Source: CAYLNH01 sp964384625
GTDB lineage: Bacteria > Verrucomicrobiota > Lentisphaeria > JABSQK01
NCBI GenBank assembly: GCA_964384625.1
Contig: CAYLNH010000202.1
Coordinates: 1 to 13,502 of the forward strand
Reading direction: 5' to 3'
DNA length: 13,502 nt
Positions 1-7,219 of the stretch are shown here, in pieces; the first letter of the stretch is position 1, and each line of letters begins with the position of its first letter. The translations under genes were made by a program, and so were the position numbers. The notes under the pieces were generated by a model. The model was not told the origin of the DNA. It saw only the letters and a list, made by a program, of their open reading frames with translations, and made no database searches.

Positions 1-374
1 GGAGCCGCTGTGCGGCGGATCGCGGCGTGGAAGCCGCTCCTACGTTGTCGGAGCCACTGTGCGGCGGATCGCGGCGTGGAAGCCGCTCCTACGTTGTCGG
101 AGCCACTGCGCGGCGGATCGCGGCGTGGAAGCCGCTCCTACGTTGTCGGATCGTGCTCACGCACGAGGAATCGCGGCGTGGAAGCCGCTCCTACGTTGTC
201 GGAGCCGCTGCGCGGCGGATCGCGGCGTGGAAGCCGCTCCTACGTTGTCGGAGCCGCTGTGCGGCGGAATCGCGGCATGGAAGCCGCTCCTACGTTGTCG
301 GAGCCGCTGTGCGGCGGAATCGCGGCATGGAAGCCGCTCCTACGTTGTCGGAGCCGCTGGGCGGCGGATCGCGG
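1..374. repeat. Tandem array of REP-like palindromic units (about 7.5 copies)
   Basis: Head-to-tail units start at 1, 50, 99, 148, 201, 250, 300 and 350. Lengths are 49, 49, 49, 53, 49, 50, 50 and a partial 25 bp. Each full unit ends in CTCCTACGTTGTC. Most units hold two short hairpins: GCCGC-TGT-GCGGC (arms altered in units 2 and 3) and GCGGC-GTGGAA-GCCGC. Read on the minus strand the core is GTAGGAGCGGCTTCCACGCC, which resembles dispersed palindromic REP elements known from many GC-rich bacteria. Units 6 and 7 share an extra A and a G-to-A change, so they probably arose by recent duplication. Unit 4 has a different first hairpin (CGTGC-TCAC-GCACG). The array begins 4 bp past the stop of the minus-strand kinase/phosphatase gene, so it would lie in its 3' untranslated region. 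It also runs to the left edge of the window and may continue. The short open frames through it are repeat artefacts. Confidence 0.93.
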
Positions 375-378
375 AGTC

Positions 379-2277
379 TTATTGGCCGATGCCGAGGAGG
401 GCCAATAGCTGTGGCAACTGCGAGTAATCGGGGATCACCAGATCGGCGCCGGCCCGGATCAGGCGCGCCCGTTTGGCGGCGTTCATGCCGTAGCGCCGGA
501 CTTCATCGCTGGCGATGCCGACGGCGAACCCGTCGCGTTTGCGTGTTTCACGCATTTCCACGGGGCCGTCGCCGAAGGTGACGATTGTTTCGTCGGCGCC
601 GATGCGGCGGATGATGCGATCGAGCACTTCCCGTTTCGCCTCGCGCGTCACATCACCGACGGCGCCGAAGATGCCGCCGTTAAAGCAGTCGGCATACCCC
701 AGGGCTTCGGCTTCGCGCCGGACGTCGGCCTCGTCGGTGCCGCTGGCCAGGTACAGCACGGCGTCGTGATCGCGCAGGGCATGGAGCAGCTCCGGGGCGT
801 TCTTGAGGACAAAGTCGGCGACGCCGAGTTCGCCGCGTTCGAGTTTCTCGACGCGGCCGCGCACCATCTTCAGGAGGTCCTTGTTGTAGATGTCTTTGTA
901 GCCGGCGGCGTCCAGGACCTGATCGGCCGGTACATGTCCGAATTCCTCGACGAGCCGCACGAGGCCCTGCATCTGCTGCAGCGTCTGGATGCCGGTAGTC
1001 TGATCGATGAACCGGCGCACCTGGTCGACGACCTGCCGGTACAGGGCTTCGTCGGCATGGTCATACTGGTCACCGAGAACCGCGCGGATCATCATGGGTT
1101 GCATGATCTGCTCCCAGCCCTCGCGCAAGGTGGAGATTGTGCCGTCATGATCGAGGATCACATGGGAGACGTGCAGACCTTCGGGGACCTCGGTGACGAT
1201 TTCGAATTCGGTGTCGTCGAGGAAGCGGGCGCGGCGCGGGTCATCGGCGAGTTCCGGGCGGTAGACGTAGTCGGCCTCGCTGCCGACGGCGAGGATTTCC
1301 TCCGGGGCGGCCGTTCCGGTCTGCTGCAGCTTCCGGATGGTTACCGCCGCGGCGAAGTTTCCGAGTTCCGCGGCGACTGCCGGGGTTGCGCCGGTTGCCA
1401 TGGCGGCGGCGATGCCGGCCAGCGTGCTGTCGCCGGCGCCGACGGTATCGAGGCGGCCGATCACCTGGATACCGGGGATCTCGGTGAGGCCGCCGGCGTC
1501 GCGCACGGCCAGGCCACGCGCGCCCCGGGTGACAAACACGGGGGCGCCGTTCTCGCGGTGGAGCGTCTCGACGGCCGCCAGGACCTCCTGCCGGAGAATC
1601 AGGGCGTCCGCCGGCCGTTCAACCCCAATGCGGGCGGCGGCTTCGTGGTCGTTAACCTTCAGACTCGCGCCGGGATAGGCATCGCTGAAGTGACGGCTGT
1701 CCACGATAAACGGGGTGTCGGGGGTGTCGGCGATCAACTGTGCCAGCCGCCGGCGGAAGTGATGCGAGTGGATCCCCCGGCGGACCTGTTCATTGACCAC
1801 AACGAGATCAAGCTGCGGCAGTTTGTCGGCAAGCACGTCGAGCAGGCGGTCGGCCGAATCGTTGTCGAGTTCATTGAAATTGCCGAAGTCGAGTCGGCTT
1901 TGTTCGTCGCCGTCAACATAGGGTTTGATGTAGGTGGAGGTCTGCCATTGATCAACCTGCACCAGGAGGCCGGCGGCATCGACGTTGGCGGCGCGCAGCA
2001 ACTGCAGCATCTGGGTGCCCCACGGATCATTGCCGATGACGCCGAGGGCGCTGACCTTGCCGCAGCCGATGGCGACCAGGTTGTTGACGACATTGCCGGC
2101 GCCGCCGAGGGCACAGCATTGGCCGCGCACGGGAATGGTGGATTTCCCGGTTTCGAGCGAGGGCTCGGATGCGGCCGGGTCGATGACCCAGTAGACGTCG
2201 AGGCAGAAATCGCCAATCACCGCGATGCGGACATTCCGGATATCGGCGAGGAGCTTCCGGAGCTGTTCAGTGTTCAT
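379..2277 (-). CDS. PfkB/RfaE1-type sugar kinase fused to a HAD-family phosphatase
   Basis: The 632-residue protein has two catalytic halves. Residues about 10-325 form a PfkB (ribokinase-fold) kinase most like the kinase half of ADP-heptose synthase: an N-terminal AVIGDFCLD strand, a GGAGNVVNNL substrate loop and the signature DTVGAGD at 277-283, with D283 the expected catalytic base. Residues about 365-625 form a HAD hydrolase: motif I DHDGT (D376 nucleophile, D378 acid/base), a helical C1-type cap of about 130 residues, motif II around LYLASGTDE, and motif IV GDGPVE with D570 and E574. The usual RfaE partner domain, a nucleotidyltransferase, is absent. The protein is probably cytosolic, with no signal peptide or membrane segment. 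The frame also opens at a TTG at 2331, but that overlaps the upstream stop. The ATG at 2277 has GGAAAG 9 nt upstream and leaves a 22 nt gap to the URO-D gene, so the two are likely co-transcribed. The substrate is unknown; a heptose or other sugar phosphate is a guess. Confidence 0.88.
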   Translation of the reverse strand: MNTEQLRKLLADIRNVRIAVIGDFCLDVYWVIDPAASEPSLETGKSTIPVRGQCCALGGAGNVVNNLVAIGCGKVSALGVIGNDPWGTQMLQLLRAANVDAAGLLVQVDQWQTSTYIKPYVDGDEQSRLDFGNFNELDNDSADRLLDVLADKLPQLDLVVVNEQVRRGIHSHHFRRRLAQLIADTPDTPFIVDSRHFSDAYPGASLKVNDHEAAARIGVERPADALILRQEVLAAVETLHRENGAPVFVTRGARGLAVRDAGGLTEIPGIQVIGRLDTVGAGDSTLAGIAAAMATGATPAVAAELGNFAAAVTIRKLQQTGTAAPEEILAVGSEADYVYRPELADDPRRARFLDDTEFEIVTEVPEGLHVSHVILDHDGTISTLREGWEQIMQPMMIRAVLGDQYDHADEALYRQVVDQVRRFIDQTTGIQTLQQMQGLVRLVEEFGHVPADQVLDAAGYKDIYNKDLLKMVRGRVEKLERGELGVADFVLKNAPELLHALRDHDAVLYLASGTDEADVRREAEALGYADCFNGGIFGAVGDVTREAKREVLDRIIRRIGADETIVTFGDGPVEMRETRKRDGFAVGIASDEVRRYGMNAAKRARLIRAGADLVIPDYSQLPQLLALLGIGQ

Positions 2278-2299
2278 GGCAGGTTGCTTTCCGGCGCGG

Positions 2300-3367
2300 T
2301 CAGCGGCTTCCAAATTCACGGCAGGCTTCAACCAGTGCGTCGATATTCTCCAGGGGGACCTCCGGTTCGAGAACGTGGGTCGGGGAGATCATCAGGCCGC
2401 CGTTGCGGCCGTATTTCTCGATCACTTCTCTGACGCGGGCGCGGACGTCGTCCGGGCTGCCCCAGGGCATGGTGGTCTGGGTGCCGATGGTGCCGTCGAA
2501 GGTGATGCGGTCGCCGTATTTCTCGTGGAGCATGTCGGTGTCGACGCATTCCGGCTGGACCGGGTTGAGGATGTCGACGCCGGCATCGATCAGTTCGGGC
2601 ACGATGCGGTCGATATTGCCGTCGCTGTGGTACCAGATTTTGATGTCGGGTTTGATTGCTTTGGCGGCGGCCCAGACTTTGCTCCAGCGCGAGAGCATCA
2701 GCTCTCTCCAGGTCGGCAGCGAGAACATCATGGCGTTCTGGTTGGCGACATCGTCGCCGCAGCGCAGCATATCGGCGCCGGCCTTCGCTGCTTCGGTGGC
2801 TTTGATCAGGTTGTTTTGGAAGATGCGCTCGAGCAGACAGGCGGCCCACTCGGGGCGGTCGATCGTGTCCATGAGGAACTCTTCGTACCCGCGGATCTGC
2901 CAGGCGGTCTCGTACATGTGGCCGATGCCGCCGATGGCGACTCTGCCGTCCCGGTGCGCGGCCCGCACCTGTGCGGCCATGCCGGAGAAATCCCAGGCCG
3001 AAAGATCCTCCATGGGATAGTCCTGAATGTCCGCCAGTTCGGCGGCATGCCGCAGGGGCGAGATGTAGCCGAAGAAATGATAAAAACCGCTGGGCCGCTG
3101 GGCGACGCCGTCGGCTCGAATGCGGGTGCCGTCCGGCAGATCCTCGTCTTGCCAGTATTGGTCGAAGTTCAACGGCGGCAGGTCGTCCGGGCGCGCGGGC
3201 CCAATCCAGGCCGGGGCGAAGAAGCCGTAGTGGCCGCCGATATCGTCGGTGCCGATGTGTTCGATGACGCGGCGGCGCAGGTCGTCGACGAAAGACGCGT
3301 AGTAGAGGATCTGCCGGGGGCGGCGGTGGGCAACGGTATCGATGAAGTTCTGTCGATCGCTGGACAT
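2300..3367 (-). CDS. Uroporphyrinogen decarboxylase (URO-D) family protein, methyltransferase-like
   Basis: A 355-residue cytosolic TIM-barrel protein of the URO-D superfamily, which includes haem-pathway HemE and cobalamin-dependent methyltransferases such as MtaA and CmuA. The C-terminal signature GGLMISPTHVLEPEVPLENI matches the family's final strand and helix. H331 in it aligns with the conserved His of HemE (NLGHG) and with the third zinc Cys of MtaA. The motif WYHSDG places H247 where MtaA-type enzymes have the His of HxC, but Asp replaces the Cys, so the MtaA zinc site is not intact. The N-terminal Arg-rich substrate motif of true HemE is also not evident. A methyl-transfer or related role on an unknown substrate is more likely than haem synthesis. 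AGGA lies about 8 nt upstream of the chosen ATG. The gene precedes the kinase/phosphatase gene by 22 nt, probably in one operon, and diverges from a second URO-D gene. Confidence 0.87.
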   Translation of the reverse strand: MSSDRQNFIDTVAHRRPRQILYYASFVDDLRRRVIEHIGTDDIGGHYGFFAPAWIGPARPDDLPPLNFDQYWQDEDLPDGTRIRADGVAQRPSGFYHFFGYISPLRHAAELADIQDYPMEDLSAWDFSGMAAQVRAAHRDGRVAIGGIGHMYETAWQIRGYEEFLMDTIDRPEWAACLLERIFQNNLIKATEAAKAGADMLRCGDDVANQNAMMFSLPTWRELMLSRWSKVWAAAKAIKPDIKIWYHSDGNIDRIVPELIDAGVDILNPVQPECVDTDMLHEKYGDRITFDGTIGTQTTMPWGSPDDVRARVREVIEKYGRNGGLMISPTHVLEPEVPLENIDALVEACREFGSR

Positions 3368-3432
3368 GGGGACGTCCTGTTTTAGTGTGCAGCCCTACCA
3401 TACAACGCATGTCGGCAAAGGACGAATTTGAA
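3368..3432. promoter_or_regulatory. Divergent intergenic region between two URO-D genes
   Basis: These 65 bp separate the start codons of two oppositely oriented URO-D-family genes and so should hold both promoters. The AAAGGA at 3417-3422 is a good ribosome binding site for the ATG at 3433, and AGGA on the opposite strand serves the ATG at 3367. An upstream in-frame ATG at 3409 has no ribosome binding site. I could not identify a convincing -35/-10 pair or an operator palindrome, so the regulatory assignment rests on layout alone. Confidence 0.45.
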
Positions 3433-4464
3433 ATGACCAGACGCGAACGGATTCTGACGGCCCTTGACGGCGGTGTGCCGGACCGGCCGCCGATCGCCTT
3501 TGATTCCCACGGCGCGGCCCTGGCCGGGGCGCTGGCCCACTACGGCGCCGCGGACAAGAACGACCTCTACGTGAAGGCCGGCATCGACGGCTTCAGCGTG
3601 TGGGAATGGAACGCGGTGATGGGTCGCTGCGTCCTCCCGCCGAAGACGGCAGCCGACGGCACGGAGCTGGATTTCTGGGGCAATTCCTCGCAGCACCACT
3701 ATGGCTTGTTCGATTGCGATTCGGTCGCTGCGCTGGAGCGCCATCCGTGGCCGCGGGTGGAGGACTTCGACTTCTCCGCAATTCACCGGACGGCCCTCGA
3801 AATCAAGGCAAAGGACATGGTGGTTGCCGCCGGGCACCTGGGCCTCGGCTATCAGATGCACAATATGCTTCGCGGCAACGAAAAGGCGTTGTATGACGTC
3901 TGTGACGAAGACTACATGGCAGTGTACACCCGGCGTCTGGGTGATTTTTCCCTGGGCTATCTGGAGGCACTGCTAAACGCCGGGCAGGGCGCGATCGAAG
4001 TGGTCCGCGGCGACGACGACGTCGGCACGATGGACCGATTGATGATCAGCCCGGCGATGTGGCGGGCGTATTACAAGCCGTTGTGGCGACGCGCGGTGGA
4101 GATTGTGCATGCGCATGGCGCGCGGCTGTGGTTTCATTCGTGCGGGCACGTCCGGCCGCTGCTGGAGGACCTGATCGAGATCGGCGTTGATTGCTGGAAC
4201 CCGTTTCCGGAGTATGTCAAGGGCAACGACCACGCGGAGCTGAAGGACTTGCGCCGCGGGCGGCTGGCGTTGGACGGCGGCGTAAACCAGCTGGTCCTGG
4301 TCAACGGCACGGCGGCTGAGGTGGCGGCCGAGACCACCCGCGTGCTGGAGATGTTTGCGCCGGACGGCGGCCTGTTGATCGGGCCGTCGCAGGTATTCAC
4401 CGAGGATGTGCCGACGGAGAATATTGTGGCGTTCTTCGAGACGGCATTGGCCTGGAACAGCTAG
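3433..4464 (+). CDS. URO-D family protein with MtaA-like HxC motif, methyltransferase-like
   Basis: A 343-residue cytosolic URO-D superfamily protein. It opens with MTRRERILTALDGGVPDRPP, the classic start of MtaA/CmuA-type members. FHSCGH puts H235 and C237 in the zinc-binding HxC position of methylcobalamin:coenzyme M methyltransferases. Their third ligand, a Cys in the C-terminal SPGC loop, is missing: the loop here reads GPSQV at 317-321. The end GGLLIGPSQVFTEDVPTENI is otherwise typical. The start at 3433 is chosen because it has AAAGGA 10 nt upstream and matches the family start; ATG 3409 and GTG 3385 in the same frame would only add a non-conserved extension. It diverges from the URO-D gene at 2300-3367. 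No corrinoid-binding protein gene is nearby, so the methyl donor or acceptor would have to come from elsewhere. The substrate is unknown. Confidence 0.86.
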   Translation: MTRRERILTALDGGVPDRPPIAFDSHGAALAGALAHYGAADKNDLYVKAGIDGFSVWEWNAVMGRCVLPPKTAADGTELDFWGNSSQHHYGLFDCDSVAALERHPWPRVEDFDFSAIHRTALEIKAKDMVVAAGHLGLGYQMHNMLRGNEKALYDVCDEDYMAVYTRRLGDFSLGYLEALLNAGQGAIEVVRGDDDVGTMDRLMISPAMWRAYYKPLWRRAVEIVHAHGARLWFHSCGHVRPLLEDLIEIGVDCWNPFPEYVKGNDHAELKDLRRGRLALDGGVNQLVLVNGTAAEVAAETTRVLEMFAPDGGLLIGPSQVFTEDVPTENIVAFFETALAWNS

Positions 4465-4619
4465 CCTGATTCATTCATAAACCTTCTACTGCGAGCCGTC
4501 ATTGCACTCAATCTCAAGAACTTCCAGCCGCCGCCGACCTCGGAGTATGGCAATACGCTTGCGCCCGGCTTACAGCCGTAAGTCCATGATCTTAAGCACA
4601 CTGACGACTCTTCCTCCTT

Positions 4620-4642
4620 CGCCGTTGGCTACGGCGGACAAG
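4620..4642. repeat. REP-like palindrome, copy 1
   Basis: CGCCGT (4620-4625) pairs with ACGGCG (4631-4636) across a TGGCT loop and is followed by GACAAG. The right part, ACGGCGGACAAG, is repeated exactly at 7520-7531 in the other gene-poor gap. Both copies have a pairing GC-rich left arm preceded by CCTCC or GCCTCC. This looks like a dispersed intergenic palindromic repeat; the family assignment is from pattern only. Confidence 0.6.
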
Positions 4643-4688
4643 CTGTCACGAAGTGTACGAATCAACCAGGCTACAGCGTTTTAAGCTA

Positions 4689-4734
4689 TTCTGCAGCCGC
4701 CACTCCTCACGCTGAAGGCGTGGCGGCTGCAGAA
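4689..4734. repeat. Perfect 15 bp inverted repeat (hairpin)
   Basis: TTCTGCAGCCGCCAC at 4689-4703 is the exact reverse complement of GTGGCGGCTGCAGAA at 4720-4734, with a 16 nt spacer. A shorter inner hairpin (ACGC-TGAAG-GCGT, 4709-4721) competes with it. The inner part CGCCACTCC (4698-4706) can instead pair with GGAGTGGCG at 4756-4764. There is no T tract, so it is more likely a palindromic repeat element or 3'-end mRNA structure than an intrinsic terminator. Confidence 0.8.
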
Positions 4735-4750
4735 GAACTTGGAATGCTGC

Positions 4751-5115
4751 AGCCCGGAGTGGCGCTGAATTAAGGGGCGTTTGGGACGGGCAAAATCTTC
4801 TCCGTGTATCAGTCCCTGCTTCGGGGACCGTTGATTCAACGCGCATCTGGTTGAGTCTATGTGCCCTGAAGGGGCTGCCGCACTGTAGTCCGGCGCATCT
4901 ACCAGGGAATGAGTGAAGGTAAATCCAAACGCTGCAGGCGTTCCACAGTCCACTGCTGAACGGATGGTTGTGGTTCCGCCTGCAGGGAACAATCCGACGG
5001 TGCAAACGGGTTCCCCGGGGTGATGGCCCGGGCCACTGTGTGCACCGCCGTTGGCGGCTGAACGAGGGTCAGCCACACGCCCGAAACACGTCTTGCTCCA
5101 GCGCCATTCCGGGCT
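4751..5115. repeat. MITE-like segment bounded by imperfect terminal inverted repeats
   Basis: AGCCCGGAGTGGCGCTG at 4751-4767 is repeated in inverse orientation at 5099-5115 with one mismatch in 17. Without gaps, similarity continues inward at about 30 of 40 positions matching. Outside these ends the flanks do not match, so they behave like element boundaries about 365 bp apart. The interior has no transposase-like frame. The right end supplies two of the three bases of the lyase stop codon. No target-site duplication is obvious. It could be a non-autonomous mobile element or two independent inverted copies of a short intergenic repeat. Confidence 0.45.
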
Positions 5116-7219
5116 AACGGTTCTGGACCAGGACACGTTTGAAGGTGCGGCCGTCGACTTCGGTTTTGCCGGCGAGGTCCTGGCGGAAGTCGACGGCAAC
5201 GAGGTGCTTGCGGTCACCGACGGTGAAAGAGACGGCGGCGGCAATGTGGGGCAGGGCGGCTTTGCCCGAAAGAAGGACCTCCTTGAGCTGCACGGCTGCA
5301 AGGTCCTCCTTGACGCTGAGATCATAGATCGTGGCGAACATGGCGGCCTTGCCCGTCCGGCGGCGAAGAATCAGGGGAACCTTCTCGGTTTTCGTGGTGC
5401 CGATGCCGATGCCCGTGAAGACAAACGTCGGGTCGGCATCGACGGCGTGAACGCGAAGGACCTCCTTGGACGGTTGGACAAACTCGAGCACGCCAGACGG
5501 TGAGCCTTTCAGCAGATTGACATGCTTGATGTGCTGGTAGCCGTTCTTCAGTCCGAGGCCGGCGGTAACGGCATTGGCGTTGATGACGGGACCGGGTTTG
5601 CCGCGACAGTGGGCGACCCAGTCGAATCGTGCTTCGCGGTTGCCGGTTACGGCGAACAGGTCGACCAGGACATCCGGTGTCAGTACGAGGAAGCGCTTCA
5701 GTTGAAACGGGGGATAGGCCCCGGTGGAATGGACGAGAGTGGCGGTATAGCCGTGCCGGTCGTCGAAGAAGACCAGTTCACCGGTGGTCGGAAACTGGTT
5801 GCGGCCGTTGACCGTGACGGTGTTGTGCGCGACAGTCGTGCGGGACCAGCTCTTCCATTCCGGGACGCTGTAGCTGATGCGGCCGGGATCGGGCATGATC
5901 TCGCGGCCGAAGGCGTAGAGCATCAGATTCAGTTTATCCGGATGCCCATGGCCGCCGCCGTGCTCGCCGAAGTCGACCATGGCGGCGACGGCATCGGCGC
6001 CGGTCCCCTGGCGCAAGACGACCAGTCCGGCACTGCGGAGGGCGGCGCTGGAAAGATGCACGTTCTGCTGTTCGGGTGTGGCGCCGTCAGCCCACGGTTT
6101 GAAGGTATCGTCCCGGAAGTACGTCCAGGCCCAGGCGTTGGCGCGGCCGAAGCGCCGGATGTTGCTTGGATTACTGTCGTTGATCGCCGGGATGCTGCCG
6201 TCGGGCCAGGCGGTCTGGAGCGGGGCGGTCCACATACTCATCAGGCGTTTGTTGTCTTTGAATGTGATGCCCAGCCGCTGCAGGACGGTGAGATGGGTGA
6301 TGATCGCCTGGAGAGCGTAGTGGTGGTAATCCATCGTGCCCTCGAACCAGAGGCCGTCGTCGGTGATGCTGTGCTGCAGTTGCCATTTCAGTCCGCGCTT
6401 GCCGTCGATACTGAGGCGCACGAGTTTCTCGTCACCGATGGCGATGCCGATGGTGGCGAAGGTCGCGTTGAACCAGGTCTGGTGGTTATTGCGGCCGCCG
6501 ACCACGCCGAGTGAACTGTACTTGTGGATTTCCCAGGCTGTCTTGCCGAGGAACTCCTGCGCGATGCGATCGCGGTCCTTCGGGTCGAGCGCCGGTGCGA
6601 TCAGGTCGAAGGCTTCCGCTAGTTTCATGGCGCCGATGCCTTCGCTGAGGTGTTGGCAATAGCGCCGTCCGCCGACGACCGCCAGCCAGCCCTTGCGGCC
6701 CCAACGGTCGTGACGTTGGATGGCGGGGTAGACCTTGACGAGTTTGAGCAGGGCGATGCGTACGGGCTTGACGTATCTCTCGTCGCCGGTCAGCGCGTAG
6801 GCCAGCGCCAGATCGTAGCATTGCTGGTTGAGCCGGTTGTTGAGGACCGTGCGATAGGCGGCGACCGTGCGTTCATCGGTGAACTTCTGTTTGCACTTGG
6901 GGCAGACATGGACGGTCAGGCTCTCAGCTTTGAGCCGCCGATTATGTCTGGGGCAGGCGTAGTAGAAGATCCAGTCGCCGCCCTGCGTCGGCACATAGAG
7001 TTCCTCCCCGAGCAGTTTGTCGGCTTTGGCGACAACTCTTTTCAGAGCTTTCTGTCGTTTGGGATCCGTTTTCCAGGCGGCAATTTCGGCAGCGGTACAG
7101 GCGAGTCGCGGATGCGTCGGGAAGGTGATCTTGTCCGGCAGGTTGCCGGTGGCGCAACCGGCGGCGAGCAGGCACAGGAACAGGAATGACGCTCCGAATC
7201 GCATACCGAACCATAGCAT
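5114..7219 (-). CDS. Heparinase II/III-like polysaccharide lyase lipoprotein
   Basis: A 701-residue predicted secreted lipoprotein: hydrophobic segment at about 8-20, then LAAGC with C22 as the likely lipidated residue. Residues about 30-380 form an (alpha/alpha) toroid like those of PL12, PL15 and PL17 lyases, with NNHQTWFN (N245, H246) and DYHHY (Y298, Y301), where these families carry catalytic Asn/His and Tyr. Residues about 400-690 form the heparinase II/III beta-sandwich, with GHGHPDKLN (H424, H426) and RTTVAHNTVTVNG. An unusual CPRH...CPKC stretch (C89, H92, C106, C109) looks like a small zinc ribbon. The likely role is beta-elimination of a uronic-acid polysaccharide at the cell surface; substrate (glycosaminoglycan, alginate or other) cannot be read from sequence. 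The frame is open 339 bp further upstream to 7558, but that extension is low-complexity and lacks a signal peptide. ATG 7204 is an alternative start; neither has a strong ribosome binding site. Confidence 0.85.
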   Translation of the reverse strand: MLWFGMRFGASFLFLCLLAAGCATGNLPDKITFPTHPRLACTAAEIAAWKTDPKRQKALKRVVAKADKLLGEELYVPTQGGDWIFYYACPRHNRRLKAESLTVHVCPKCKQKFTDERTVAAYRTVLNNRLNQQCYDLALAYALTGDERYVKPVRIALLKLVKVYPAIQRHDRWGRKGWLAVVGGRRYCQHLSEGIGAMKLAEAFDLIAPALDPKDRDRIAQEFLGKTAWEIHKYSSLGVVGGRNNHQTWFNATFATIGIAIGDEKLVRLSIDGKRGLKWQLQHSITDDGLWFEGTMDYHHYALQAIITHLTVLQRLGITFKDNKRLMSMWTAPLQTAWPDGSIPAINDSNPSNIRRFGRANAWAWTYFRDDTFKPWADGATPEQQNVHLSSAALRSAGLVVLRQGTGADAVAAMVDFGEHGGGHGHPDKLNLMLYAFGREIMPDPGRISYSVPEWKSWSRTTVAHNTVTVNGRNQFPTTGELVFFDDRHGYTATLVHSTGAYPPFQLKRFLVLTPDVLVDLFAVTGNREARFDWVAHCRGKPGPVINANAVTAGLGLKNGYQHIKHVNLLKGSPSGVLEFVQPSKEVLRVHAVDADPTFVFTGIGIGTTKTEKVPLILRRRTGKAAMFATIYDLSVKEDLAAVQLKEVLLSGKAALPHIAAAVSFTVGDRKHLVAVDFRQDLAGKTEVDGRTFKRVLVQNR

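Larger units (their letters stand above)
4465..5113. other. Gene-free region rich in inverted repeats
   Basis: About 650 bp lie between the convergent 3' ends of the plus-strand URO-D gene and the minus-strand lyase gene. No open frame here has a recognisable product or a credible start. One long minus-strand frame (4681-5325) is open but overlaps the lyase and shows no family features. The region holds the REP-like palindrome at 4620-4642, the 15 bp inverted repeat at 4689-4734 and the inverted ends at 4751 and 5115. It also has smaller palindromes: CGGCT-TAC-AGCCG at 4566-4578, AACGC-TGCAG-GCGTT at 4928-4942, CCCCGGGG at 5013-5020, GGCCCGGGCC at 5025-5034 and CCGCC-GTT-GGCGG at 5045-5057. 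None is followed by a T tract, so I do not call an intrinsic terminator. Confidence 0.7.

Noticed and set aside
1..374. Possible CRISPR array
   Set aside because: The whole 49-53 bp unit repeats, with no unique spacers between repeats; the units are hairpin-rich REP-like elements.
10..581. Overlapping plus-strand open frames through the repeats
   Set aside because: They consist of repeated low-complexity peptide from the tandem units, with no independent coding signal.
2278..2331. TTG start of the kinase/phosphatase at 2331
   Set aside because: It would overlap the URO-D gene; the ATG at 2277 has a GGAAAG site and matches the family start.
766..2433. 555-codon plus-strand open frame
   Set aside because: It lies antisense to the kinase/phosphatase gene, whose domain motifs are clear; long antisense frames are expected at this GC content.
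4681..5325. 214-codon minus-strand open frame
   Set aside because: It overlaps the lyase 3' end in another frame, runs through inverted repeats and has no recognisable domain.
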